Shown here piece by piece: positions 7,545-18,797 of a DNA stretch of 64,000 bases (its first letter is position 1; the number at the start of each line of letters is the position of its first letter). Under the pieces are notes generated by a model. That model did no database searches. It was not told where the DNA came from and was given only the letters and a program-made list of their open reading frames with translations. Location: NCBI RefSeq assembly GCF_014638275.1, contig NZ_BMFJ01000001.1:2344338-2408337 (forward strand), given 5' to 3'. A program made the translations under genes and the position numbers. The stretch is from Primorskyibacter flagellatus. Lineage in GTDB: Bacteria > Pseudomonadota > Alphaproteobacteria > Rhodobacterales > Rhodobacteraceae.

Positions 7545-8627
7545 ATGGCACGGATCACGCTCGACAATCTCGCCCACAGCTACCTGCCCGCGCCGAAGGG
7601 CGAGGCGGATTACGCTCTCAAGCAGATGGACCATGTCTGGGAGGACGGCGGGGCCTATGCGCTGCTCGGCCCCTCGGGCTGCGGGAAGTCGACGCTGCTA
7701 AACATCATCTCGGGGCTGCTGATCCCGTCGCAGGGCCGCGTGCTGTTCGGCGATCAAGACGTGACCCGCGCGCCGACGGCGGCGCGCAACATCGCGCAGG
7801 TGTTCCAGTTTCCGGTGGTCTACGACACGATGACGGTGCGCGAGAACCTTGCCTTCCCGCTGCGGAACCGGGGGATGGACGCGGGCTATGTGACCCGCCG
7901 GGTCGGCGAGATTGCCGAGATGATCGGCATGGCGGATGTGCTGGACCGCAAGGCGCGCGGACTGACGGCAGATGCGAAGCAGAAGATCTCGCTTGGACGG
8001 GGGATGGTGCGGGAGGACGTGAACGCGATCCTCTTCGACGAACCGCTGACGGTGATCGACCCGCACATGAAGTTCGAGCTGAGGACCCAGTTGAAGGCAC
8101 TGCACCGGCAGTTCGCGCATACGATGATCTACGTGACCCACGACCAGACGGAGGCGCTGACCTTCGCCGACAAGGTGGTGGTGATGTACGACGGGCGGGT
8201 GGTCCAGATGGGCACCCCGCAGGAGCTGTTCGACACGCCGGAGCATACGTTCGTCGGCTATTTCATCGGCTCTCCGGGCATGAACATTCTGGATGCGGAG
8301 GTGTCCGGGGCGATGGCGCGGGTGAAGGGGGCGGAGGTTCCGCTTGGCCTTGGATACGACGCGCTGACGGGTCGGGTGCAGATCGGCGTGCGACCGGAGT
8401 TCTGTTCGCTGACCAGCGGTGCCGGGCTGCCGATCCGGGTGACGCGGGTCGAGGACGTCGGGCGGCATCGCATCGTGCGCGGCGAGACGGAGGCCGGGGC
8501 GGTGAACATCACCCTGCCCGAGGGCATGGCCGTGGAGGCCGGTGCGGACCGGGTGGTCTTTGCGCCGGAGCGGGTGAATGTCTACGCCGACGACTGGCGG
8601 GTGCGCCCCGCGCGGGGGGTGGCGTGA
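7545..8627 (+). CDS. glpT: Glycerol ABC importer ATPase GlpT (degenerate signature motif)
   Basis: 360-aa second ATPase of the glycerol importer. Walker A GPSGCGKST, Q-loop VFQF, Walker B AILFDEP and H-loop VTHDQ (197-201, H199) are intact. The LSGGQ signature position reads LTADAKQKI (140-148) and the D-loop is LTVID. It would therefore form one good ATP site with the GlpS signature and one degenerate site. A C-terminal TOBE-like region follows the ATPase domain. It starts 9 nt after glpS. Despite the symbol it is unrelated to the E. coli GlpT glycerol-3-phosphate antiporter. Confidence 0.9.
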   Translation: MARITLDNLAHSYLPAPKGEADYALKQMDHVWEDGGAYALLGPSGCGKSTLLNIISGLLIPSQGRVLFGDQDVTRAPTAARNIAQVFQFPVVYDTMTVRENLAFPLRNRGMDAGYVTRRVGEIAEMIGMADVLDRKARGLTADAKQKISLGRGMVREDVNAILFDEPLTVIDPHMKFELRTQLKALHRQFAHTMIYVTHDQTEALTFADKVVVMYDGRVVQMGTPQELFDTPEHTFVGYFIGSPGMNILDAEVSGAMARVKGAEVPLGLGYDALTGRVQIGVRPEFCSLTSGAGLPIRVTRVEDVGRHRIVRGETEAGAVNITLPEGMAVEAGADRVVFAPERVNVYADDWRVRPARGVA

Positions 8628-8693
8628 TGGGTGCGGTCTCGGTTGCGTGTGCGCGGGGTACTGATTCCTTCGTGGAAGGCGGTTTGCGCCTTG

Positions 8694-8912
8694 TGCGGGG
8701 TGGTTTCCCCCTCACAAAGGGCGCTTCCCCCCTCACAAAGGGCGCTTTCCCCCTCACCCCTGCCCTCTCCCCCGTGGGGGAGAGGGAGTCCTGTCGCGCG
8801 GGCGGGGGCGGTTTGAGTCGTGACCCCCTCCCCGGCCCTCCCCCTGTCAGGGGGAGGGAGCGGCGTTGCGATGGCATCGGCGTCATCCTCGGACTTGGTC
8901 CGAGGACCTCAT
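8694..8912. repeat. Repeat-rich spacer inside the glp operon
   Basis: The 490-bp glpT-glpP gap has no convincing gene. It holds a 21-bp tandem repeat (units 8704-8724 and 8725-8745, core CCCTCACAAAGGGCGC, with a partial third from 8746), a CCTGCCCTCTCCCCCGTGGG palindrome (about 8746-8790), a CCCTCCCCCTGTCAGGGGGA palindrome (about 8825-8860) and a CCTCGGACTTGGTCCGAGG copy (8882-8910). The remainder to 9117 carries only a degenerate CCGAGGATGACG-like tail and the glpP ribosome-binding site (GGAGGG, about 9105). Confidence 0.8.
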
Positions 8913-9117
8913 GGGGCGCGATGTGCGTGGTGACAGAAGTTCCTCGGCGCGAGCCCGACGACGACTGGCCAGCGGGCGCCGCTGCAACGCTACGGGTCGT
9001 GCTCGAGGATGACGAGGTACCACCGGTCAAACCCGCGGGCGACGGGTCACGCGGCACAACGGGAGACCTGCGGATCACATCCGGGGGTGACGGAATGAGC
9101 GGACGGAGGGCAGCCTG

Positions 9118-10862
<1,745 letters not shown>

Positions 10863-10888
10863 TGGAAGGGGTTGTTAACCTTTCCCAT

Positions 10889-11027
10889 GTCATCCTCGGA
10901 CTTGATCCGAGGATCTCCCTTCATGTGTCGCGGCCTGCGGCAGGAGAGTCTCGGGTCGTGCCCGAGGAAGGCGGCGCGTGCTTGGGCCTGCCGCCGGCAG
11001 ATCCTCGGATCAAGTCCGAGGATGACG
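10889..11027. repeat. Paired inverted palindromes upstream of the GIY-YIG gene
   Basis: Two palindromic cores, CCTCGGACTTGATCCGAGG (within 10889-10918) and its exact reverse complement (within 11000-11027), face each other about 80 bp apart. Together they form a perfect 28-bp terminal inverted repeat around a unit of about 139 bp. A degenerate third copy (TCGGGTCGTGCCCGA) lies between. The right arm ends in GAGGATGAC, whose ATG is the likely start of the next gene. Confidence 0.9.
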
Positions 11028-11327
11028 ATCACTTTGAAACCGATGTCGGTCTACATGATGTCCAACAGGCCGGGCGGGGTGCTTTACATCGGTGTCACCG
11101 GAGACCTGATGCGTCGGGTCTGGCAGCATCGCACGCATTCGGTTCCCGGATTCACCGATCGCTACAACCTGGTGCGGCTGGTGTGGTTCGAGATGCACGA
11201 GACTGCTTCGGAGGCGATAAGGCGGGAGAAGGCGCTGAAACGCTGGAACCGGGACTGGAAGACCGGGCTGATCGAAGAGGTCAATCCGATGTGGCGGGAT
11301 TTGTGGCCGGAGATTTCGGCGCCCTGA
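11022..11327 (+). CDS. GIY-YIG endonuclease-domain protein
   Basis: Single-domain GIY-YIG nuclease of about 101 aa. The VYMMSN...GVLYIG core gives the two GIY/YIG strands, then GVTGDLMRRVWQH with the catalytic Arg helix, and a downstream Glu helix (SEAIRREKALKRW). The start is uncertain: ATG 11022 lies within the right arm of the upstream palindrome, and ATG 11043 is the alternative; neither has a good ribosome-binding site. Small stand-alone GIY-YIG proteins have no settled function. It interrupts the glp operon between glpQ and glpU and is flanked on both sides by paired palindromes, which suggests insertion as a unit. Confidence 0.82.
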   Translation: MTITLKPMSVYMMSNRPGGVLYIGVTGDLMRRVWQHRTHSVPGFTDRYNLVRLVWFEMHETASEAIRREKALKRWNRDWKTGLIEEVNPMWRDLWPEISAP

Positions 11328-11353
11328 CGCCTGCCATTGCCACCCCACGCTGC

Positions 11354-11440
11354 GTCATCCTCGGGCTTGACCCGAGGATCTCCGGCTGGCCGTCGCACCC
11401 TGCGGCGGGAGATCCTCGGGTCGAGCCCGAGGATGACGTG
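11354..11440. repeat. Paired inverted palindromes downstream of the GIY-YIG gene
   Basis: CCTCGGGCTTGACCCGAGG (within 11354-11385) and a near-perfect inverted copy with TCGAG in place of TCAAG (within 11410-11440) are arranged as on the other side of the GIY-YIG gene. The spacing between arms is shorter here, about 25 bp. The two units together bracket the gene. Confidence 0.9.
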
Positions 11441-11514
11441 TCGCGACCGGAGGGAAGGCGTCCGATCAGGGTCGAGGATGACAACACACTGACAGCAATC
11501 CGGAGGACCCGCTG

Positions 11515-11787
11515 ATGGCATGGATGGCATGGACCTGGCCGACGGCGGTCTTCTTCGGGGTCATCGCGGCGCTTCTCATCACCTTCACGATCCTCGCGAT
11601 CCGCTTCCCGGAAACCCCGCGCACCGGGGTGCTGGGGATCGAGACGACGCGGGGGGACCGGCTCTTCATCACGCTTCTCGGCGCGGCCTTCATCAATCTC
11701 GCGTGGCTCGGTCTGACCGACGCGGCGCAGTGGTGGGGACTGGGCCTGTCATTGGTCTATGGCGCGGCGGTGTTCCGCTTCGTCTAG
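11515..11787 (+). CDS. glpU: GlpU-like small membrane protein (DUF2160)
   Basis: 90-aa protein with two to three hydrophobic helices (TAVFFGVIAALLITFTILAI near the N-terminus, two more toward the C-terminus). It corresponds in size, topology and position to GlpU, the small DUF2160 protein of rhizobial glpSTPQUV operons, whose role in glycerol uptake is undefined. CGGAGGA (11500-11506) supports ATG 11515 over the second ATG at 11524. It precedes the binding-protein gene by 58 bp. Confidence 0.85.
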   Translation: MAWMAWTWPTAVFFGVIAALLITFTILAIRFPETPRTGVLGIETTRGDRLFITLLGAAFINLAWLGLTDAAQWWGLGLSLVYGAAVFRFV

Positions 11788-11845
11788 GCCCAATCCACCC
11801 GGCCGCGTTCCGGCCGGACACCTCAAAGTTCCAAGGGAGGAAAAC

Positions 11846-13564
11846 ATGAGGATCTCACTGAAGAGTAGCACGGCGCTGGTTTTCGCGCTGGCGATGAGCG
11901 GCCCCGCCTGGGCCGACATGGACGCCGCCAAGGCGTTCCTGGACGCGGAGATCGGCGATCTGTCGACGCTCTCCCGTGCCGATCAGGAAGCGGAGATGCA
12001 GTGGTTCATCGACGCCGCCGCCCCCTTTGCCGGCATGGACATCAAGGTGGTGTCGGAAACCATCACCACGCATGAATACGAGAGCCAGGTGCTGGCCAAG
12101 GCGTTTTCCGAGATCACGGGAATCAATGTCACCCACGACCTGATCGGCGAGGGCGACGTGGTCGAGAAGCTGCAGACGCAGATGCAGTCCGGCCAGAACG
12201 TCTATGACGCCTATGTCAACGATTCCGACCTGATCGGGACGCACTGGCGCTATCAGCAGGCGCGCAGCCTGACGCAGTGGATGGCGAACGAGGGCAAGGA
12301 CGTGACCAACCCCGGTCTCGACCTCGACGACTTCATCGGGACCCAGTTCACCACCGGCCCGGACGGAGAGCTGTACCAGCTGCCCGACCAGCAGTTCGCC
12401 AACCTTTACTGGTTCCGCTACGACTGGTTCAACGACGAGAAGAACAAGGCGGATTTCAAGGAGAAGTACGGCTACGACCTCGGCGTGCCGATCAACTGGT
12501 CGGCCTATGAGGACATCGCGGAGTTCTTCACCGGCCGCGACCTGAGCCACATGGGCGTGACCGGCGACATCTATGGCAACATGGACTACGGCAAGAAGGA
12601 CCCGTCGCTCGGCTGGCGTTACACCGATGCGTGGATGTCCATGGCCGGGATGGGCGACAAGGGTGAGCCGAACGGCCTGCCGGTCGACGAATGGGGCATC
12701 CGGGTGAACGAGAAGTCGCAGCCCGTCGGGTCCTGCATGGCGCGGGGCGGGGCGACGAACTCTCCGGCGGCCGTCTATGCGGTGACCAAGGCGATCGAAT
12801 GGCTTCAGAAGTATTCGCCCCCGGCTGCCGCGGGCATGACCTTCGGCGAAGCGGGTCCGATCCCGGCGCAGGGCAACGTGGCCCAGCAGATGTTCTGGTA
12901 CACGGTGTTCACCGCGGACACGGTCAAGCCGGGCCTGCCGGTGATGAACGAGGACGGCACGCCGAAGTGGCGCATGGCCCCCTCGCCGCACGGCGCCTAC
13001 TGGTCGGAAGGGACGAAGATCGGCTATCAGGACGTGGGTTCCTGGACGATCCTGAAGTCCACGCCGGATGACCGGGCGAAGGCGGCCTGGCTCTATGCGC
13101 AGTTCGTGACCTCCAAGACGGTGGACGTGAAGAAGGCGCATGTGGGTCTGACCTTCATCCGCGAGTCGACCATCCAGGACAAGAGCTTCACCGAGCGCGC
13201 CGACAAGCTGGGCGGCCTGGTGGAATTCTACCGTTCCCCGGCCCGCGTGGCCTGGTCGCCGACGGGCACCAACATCCCCGACTACCCCAAGCTGGCGCAG
13301 CTGTGGTGGCAAAACATCGGCGATGCGATGTCCGGCGCGAAGACCCCGCAGGAGGCGCTGGATGCGCTTTGCGCGGAGCAGGAGAAGGTGCTGGAGCGGC
13401 TTGAGCGCGCAGGCGTTCAGGGCGAGCTTGGTCCGAAGATGAACGAGGAGCAGGATCCGCAGTACTGGCTGGACCAGCCCGGTTCTCCGAAGCCCAAGCT
13501 GGAGAACGAGGACGAGGAGCCGAAGACCATCTCCTATGACGAGCTGATCAAGTCCTGGAACTGA
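11846..13564 (+). CDS. glpV: Periplasmic glycerol-binding protein GlpV
   Basis: 572-aa extracytoplasmic solute-binding protein, large for family 1 but normal for GlpV. The Sec signal peptide (residues 1-23) ends in AWA before D24. It captures substrate for GlpPQ/GlpST. ATG 11846 is preceded by GGGAGGAAAA; the longer frame upstream is not used. A strong Rho-independent terminator follows at 13585, so it ends the transporter transcript, although readthrough to glpK is possible. Confidence 0.93.
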   Translation: MRISLKSSTALVFALAMSGPAWADMDAAKAFLDAEIGDLSTLSRADQEAEMQWFIDAAAPFAGMDIKVVSETITTHEYESQVLAKAFSEITGINVTHDLIGEGDVVEKLQTQMQSGQNVYDAYVNDSDLIGTHWRYQQARSLTQWMANEGKDVTNPGLDLDDFIGTQFTTGPDGELYQLPDQQFANLYWFRYDWFNDEKNKADFKEKYGYDLGVPINWSAYEDIAEFFTGRDLSHMGVTGDIYGNMDYGKKDPSLGWRYTDAWMSMAGMGDKGEPNGLPVDEWGIRVNEKSQPVGSCMARGGATNSPAAVYAVTKAIEWLQKYSPPAAAGMTFGEAGPIPAQGNVAQQMFWYTVFTADTVKPGLPVMNEDGTPKWRMAPSPHGAYWSEGTKIGYQDVGSWTILKSTPDDRAKAAWLYAQFVTSKTVDVKKAHVGLTFIRESTIQDKSFTERADKLGGLVEFYRSPARVAWSPTGTNIPDYPKLAQLWWQNIGDAMSGAKTPQEALDALCAEQEKVLERLERAGVQGELGPKMNEEQDPQYWLDQPGSPKPKLENEDEEPKTISYDELIKSWN

Positions 13565-13584
13565 TCCGGGGCCGGTGACATGAG

Positions 13585-13613
13585 ACGGGGCCCTGCGGGG
13601 CCCCGTTTTCCTT
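13585..13613 (+). terminator. Rho-independent terminator after glpV
   Basis: Stem ACGGGGCC (13585-13592) / GGCCCCGT (13599-13606) with a 6-nt loop, followed by TTTCCTT. It lies 20 nt after the glpV stop. Confidence 0.85.
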
Positions 13614-13618
13614 AGGGG

Positions 13619-13685
13619 GTGCAGGGGCTTTGCCCCTCTTGAGCCGGCGGCTCAATTCACCCCAGGATATTTCGGGCAAGATGAA
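13619..13685. repeat. Hairpin plus GGATATTT box upstream of glpK
   Basis: GGGGTGCAGGGGCTTTGCCCC and GAGCCGGCGGCTC hairpins are followed by AGGATATTTCGGGCAAGA (from 13664). This is the same box family as at 3055 and 17225. The box ends about 14 nt before the glpK ATG, so it forms part of the glpK leader. Confidence 0.7.
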
Positions 13686-13698
13686 GGAGCGGGGGAGC

Positions 13699-15189
<1,491 letters not shown>

Positions 15190-15192
15190 GCC

Positions 15193-16323
15193 ATGGCGCT
15201 GCGGTTGCCGGGGCGGGTGCTGACGGGCCGGGGCTGCCGGGCGCAGGCGGCGGCGGGAATCGTCAGGCTCGGGCGGCGGGTGCTGCTGGTCCGTTCAGCC
15301 TCCGTCGGGTGGTCGGACGTGCTGGCGGAGGAGCTGCGGGGCTTGGGCGCTGAGGTGTCGCTCTGGCAGTCGCGGGGGGAACCGGACCTTGGGCAATTGC
15401 TGACGGCGCGGGCCCATGCAGCGGCGTTTGGACCGGAGGTGGTGGTGGCGGTCGGGGGCGGATCGGCGATCGACCTCGGCAAGGCGCTGGCGGCGCTGAT
15501 CCCGGCGGCGGGCGATCCGGTGGTGCATTTCGAGGTGGTGGGCGAGGGCCGCGCGCTGGAGGCGGACCCCCTGCCCTTCGTCGCGGTGCCCTCGACCTCC
15601 GGCACCGGGGCGGAGGCGACGAAGAACGCGGTCATCGCGATGCCGGGGCATGGGGTGAAGGTATCGCTGCGGGACGACCGGATGCTGGCGGCGCTGGCCG
15701 TGGTGGACCCGGCGCTGACGGATGGGTGTCCGCGCGGGGTGACGCTGGCTTCGGGGCTCGACGCGGTGGTGCAGGTGATCGAGCCTTACCTCAGCAGCCG
15801 GGCGACGGCGGAGACGGATGCGATCTGCCGGGAGGCGATCCCCATGGGTCTGGCGGCGCTGGCGCGGCTGATGGAGGGCGAGTCGGCCCCGGCGCGGGAC
15901 GACATGGCCCATGTGTCGCTGTCGGGCGGCATCGCGTTGGCCAATGCGGGGCTGGGCGCGGTGCACGGGCTGGCCGGGGTGCTGGGCGGCATGACGGGGG
16001 CGGCGCACGGGATGCTGTGCGGACGGCTGATGCCGGGGGTGCTGCGCGCCAACCGGGCGGCGGCGGAGGCGGCGGGGATGGACCTGCGGCGCTTTGCCGA
16101 AGTGGCGGGGTGGATCAACGCGGCCTATGGCGCGGGCGATGCGGCGGCGGTCCTGGAGGCGCGGATAGATGGCTGGGGTCTGGCGCGGCTGGGCTCCACC
16201 GGGCTGGTCAGGGCGCAGTTCGCGGAAGTGGCGGCGGGCGCGGCGCGGTCGTCGTCAATGAAGGCGAACCCGGTGGTGCTGTCAGAGGCGGCGCTGACAG
16301 AGATCCTGGCCGGGGCGATGTAA
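15193..16323 (+). CDS. Iron-type (group III) alcohol dehydrogenase, one metal ligand changed
   Basis: 376-aa NAD(P)-dependent dehydrogenase of the Fe-ADH fold. The nucleotide motif GGGS is at 88-91, and the phosphate-binding region STSGTGAEAT is present. Expected metal ligands are D190, H258 and H272, but the usual second ligand (His in GLDAxxHxxE) is Q194 (GLDAVVQVIEPY). Some subfamilies carry Gln there, so activity may persist with altered metal use. The gene follows glpK by 3 nt. Substrate is unknown: glycerol-derived alcohols are one option; 3-hydroxypropionate (as for DddB) is another, given the DMSP-lyase-like gene downstream. Confidence 0.8.
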   Translation: MALRLPGRVLTGRGCRAQAAAGIVRLGRRVLLVRSASVGWSDVLAEELRGLGAEVSLWQSRGEPDLGQLLTARAHAAAFGPEVVVAVGGGSAIDLGKALAALIPAAGDPVVHFEVVGEGRALEADPLPFVAVPSTSGTGAEATKNAVIAMPGHGVKVSLRDDRMLAALAVVDPALTDGCPRGVTLASGLDAVVQVIEPYLSSRATAETDAICREAIPMGLAALARLMEGESAPARDDMAHVSLSGGIALANAGLGAVHGLAGVLGGMTGAAHGMLCGRLMPGVLRANRAAAEAAGMDLRRFAEVAGWINAAYGAGDAAAVLEARIDGWGLARLGSTGLVRAQFAEVAAGAARSSSMKANPVVLSEAALTEILAGAM

Positions 16324-16391
16324 CCGGGCTTTCGGCTTGACCCCCGGCCCGTGTCGTGCGGAATTGTGTTTCGCATAACGGGAGGAACATC

Positions 16392-17183
16392 ATGGATATC
16401 AGCACGCTCTTTTCGCTTGAGGGCAAGGTCGCGGTCATCACCGGCGGGTCGCGCGGGATCGGCAAGCATTTCGCACGGGCGTTCATCGACGCGGGGTGTT
16501 CGAAGGTCTACATCACCGCGCGCAAGGCGCAGGCCTGTATCGAGACGGCGGAGGAGCTTGGGGAGAAATGCGTCGCCCTGCCCCATGACCTGTCCACCAT
16601 GGAAGGGATCGACGGTTTTGTCGCCGACCTGAAGAGCCACGAGAGCCATGTCGACATCCTGATCAACAACGCCGGGGCGGCCTGGGGACAGGATTACCTG
16701 GAGTTCAGCGAGTCGGGCTGGGACAAGACGATGGACCTGAACCTGAAATCGCCGTTCTTCCTGACGCAGAAGATGCACGGGCTGCTGACCGCGAAGGCCA
16801 CGGCGGAGGAGCCGTCCAAGGTCATCAACATCGCCTCCATCGACGGGCTGCGACTGAATCCGTGGGAGACCTATGCCTATCACGCGTCGAAGTCGGGGCT
16901 GATCTACCTGACGCGGCGGGTGGCGGCGCGGCTGCTGGAGGACAACGTGCTGGTGAACTGCATCGCACCGGGGGCCTTCGCGTCGGACATGAACCGGGCG
17001 GCGCGGGATCACGGGGACGAGGTGGCCAAGCGGATTCCGCTGAAGCGGATCGGCAATGGCGAGGACATCTCGGCCTGCGCGATCTATCTGGCGGCGCGGT
17101 CGGGGAACTACGTGGTGGGGCAGACCATCGCCGTGGACGGCGGGCTTGTCTGGGCGACCATCGGGTCGTCGATCGACGCCTGA
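16392..17183 (+). CDS. Short-chain dehydrogenase/reductase (SDR)
   Basis: 263-aa classical SDR. Cofactor motif TGGSRGIG is at residues 17-24, NNAG is in the second motif, catalytic S149 (NIASIDG) and Y163-x3-K167 (YHASK). ATG 16392 has GGAGGA 5 nt upstream, so the longer frame from 16356 is rejected. The C-terminal GQTIAVDGG is typical. It lies 68 bp after the Fe-ADH gene in the same direction. The substrate cannot be assigned; gluconate-5-dehydrogenase-like and FabG-like enzymes share these motifs. Confidence 0.85.
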   Translation: MDISTLFSLEGKVAVITGGSRGIGKHFARAFIDAGCSKVYITARKAQACIETAEELGEKCVALPHDLSTMEGIDGFVADLKSHESHVDILINNAGAAWGQDYLEFSESGWDKTMDLNLKSPFFLTQKMHGLLTAKATAEEPSKVINIASIDGLRLNPWETYAYHASKSGLIYLTRRVAARLLEDNVLVNCIAPGAFASDMNRAARDHGDEVAKRIPLKRIGNGEDISACAIYLAARSGNYVVGQTIAVDGGLVWATIGSSIDA

Positions 17184-17196
17184 TCGCCGGCGGCGA

Positions 17197-17246
17197 CCGG
17201 AGGGCTCTGCCCTCCGGATCTCCCGGGATATTTCCGGCAAGATGAA
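17197..17246. repeat. Hairpin plus GGGATATTT box after the SDR gene
   Basis: Perfect hairpin CCGGAGGG/CCCTCCGG (17197-17204, 17210-17217) followed by GGGATATTTCCGGCAAGA (from 17225). It is the closest match to the box at 3055. Confidence 0.75.
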
Positions 17247-17337
17247 TGGCATGTCGCCGGTGAACCGGGTCGGGGCGGAAACCGGCGAGTGCGGGACCGT
17301 CTGTGGCGGCAGGCTGGCGGCAGGCTGCGGGGGAAAG

Positions 17338-18036
17338 ATGATGGACGGACATCGGGAAAGCGCGCCGCTCCGGCTGATGGCATGCCCGGACTGGGTCTAT
17401 CTGTTGCGGGAGTTCGACATCCTTTACCGCGACGGGTCGGACGGTGGCTCCAGGGCAATCCGGTCGCATCGCAAACGGGTGCGGGACGCGCTGGCGCGGG
17501 TGGTCGAGGGCAATCCGGACATGGCGGGGCGGCAGGCGGCGGCGAAGCCCGTCACCGCGCATCTGGGCCGGGCGCTGGACATCGGCGAACGCGGCGCGGT
17601 TCAGGGCCTGGCGCGGGCGCTGAGCCGGGTGTCCGGGCAGCTGACATGGGAATACGGCTACGAGAAGGTACCGAAGGCGCTGGCGGAGAAATATGCGTAC
17701 TGCGAGGTGCTGGGTCCGCGCGGTCCCGTGCTGTCGGAGCGGCTGATCCTCGGCTTCGTGCTGTTCGCGCCGAAGACCACCTATCCGCAGCATTCGCATC
17801 GGGAGATCGAGGAGAGCTATGTCTCGGTCTCCGGGTCCTGGTCGGAGAATGACGCGGCGGTCTATGCGCCCGGTTCGCTGATCCTGAACCGGCCGGGTCA
17901 CGAGCACCGGATCACCACCGCCGACCTTGCGCCCTGCCTGCTGGCCTATGCATGGGTCGGGCCGCCGGACATGCTGAGCACGCCGGGGATGAAGCTGACA
18001 GCGCCGCGCCGGGCCCGCATGGCCGAGGGGATCTGA
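17338..18036 (+). CDS. DMSP-lyase-like cupin protein (DddL/DddQ/DddW superfamily)
   Basis: 232-aa protein with a helical N-terminal half and a C-terminal cupin. Cupin motif 1 is YPQHSHREIEESY with H152, H154, E159 and Y161; motif 2, RPGHEHRI, supplies H190 (H188 nearby). These correspond to the metal ligands and catalytic Tyr of DMSP lyases that split dimethylsulfoniopropionate into DMS and acrylate. The preceding GPRGPVLSERLILGFVLFAP also fits that family. ATG 17338 follows GGGGGAAAG; an in-frame ATG at 17242 overlaps the repeat box and is less likely. DMSP activity is inferred; many family members are untested. Confidence 0.7.
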   Translation: MMDGHRESAPLRLMACPDWVYLLREFDILYRDGSDGGSRAIRSHRKRVRDALARVVEGNPDMAGRQAAAKPVTAHLGRALDIGERGAVQGLARALSRVSGQLTWEYGYEKVPKALAEKYAYCEVLGPRGPVLSERLILGFVLFAPKTTYPQHSHREIEESYVSVSGSWSENDAAVYAPGSLILNRPGHEHRITTADLAPCLLAYAWVGPPDMLSTPGMKLTAPRRARMAEGI

Positions 18037-18040
18037 GCCG

Positions 18041-18797
18041 GTGCGGCGGCGCGCGGTTGTTTTCGGACTGTCGGGGCTTGGGCTTGCGGGGCTTGCGCTG
18101 GCGGGATCCGCGCAGTCTGCGTCGGACGGTTTCCGGACGCCGGTCGCGGTCGGCGCGGAGGAGATCGCGGCTGCGGGAGACAACCCGGGTCATCTGGCAC
18201 GACGGGCTGAACGGTGCGCCCCTGGTCGACAGCGCGTGGGCCGGGGCGGAGCCGGCGGAGTTCGAGCGGGCGTTCCTGGCGCTGGCCTTGCACGGGACCT
18301 TTGGGGCCGGGACCTGTCGGGTGCAGGCGGAGCGGTATGACAGCGCCGGGCCGCGCCCCCTGCCCGCGCGCTTCACGGTAACGGAAGATCACCGACGGCT
18401 GCTGCAACTGGCCTGGTGGCGCCCCTCGGGGATCGATCCGAAGTATCCGTTCGGAACGCGGGAGGACTATCCGATCGACATGGCGCTTGGTCTCGGTCGG
18501 GCGGTCGGGCCGGGTTACCGGATTTCGGAAGTGCTCAGGTCGGAGATGGAGGGCCTTTACCGGGATCTCTGGATCGTCGTCGGGCTTTGGCTGGACGCGG
18601 TCGCGCTGACGCCCGGACGGTACCAGTTGCCGTGGCGGGGCGTGCGGGCGAACTGGGGGCTGCGGCAGACTCCTCCGCCGGCCGCAGAGGTGGCGGACTA
18701 TCAGGCGAAGGTGCCGCGGATCGAGGCGGCAGCCCATGCGGGCGACCCTGTGGTGGACCGGCTGAATGCCGAGGGGCGGCTGTTCGGGAAGATCTAG
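18041..18797 (+). pseudogene. Exported protein of unknown function, probably frameshifted
   Basis: A GTG start at 18041 opens a frame with a clear signal peptide (RRRAVVFGLSGLGLAGLALA, then SAQSA), but this frame loses protein-like character after about 18180. From about 18171 another frame continues as a coherent 200-residue sequence (VIWHDGLNGAPLVDSAWAG through PFGTREDYPIDMALGLG to the stop at 18797). That frame has no credible start of its own. A single-base indel near 18165-18195 would join them into one exported protein of about 250 aa. It could be a true frameshift or a sequencing error. I do not recognise the family. Confidence 0.55.

Noticed and set aside
8694..8790. Tandem repeats as a CRISPR array
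   Set aside because: Units are only 21 bp, directly adjacent with no unique spacers, and there are no cas genes.
18171..18797. A separate gene starting within the second frame
   Set aside because: No ATG or GTG with a ribosome-binding site precedes the coherent part; a frameshift explains it better.
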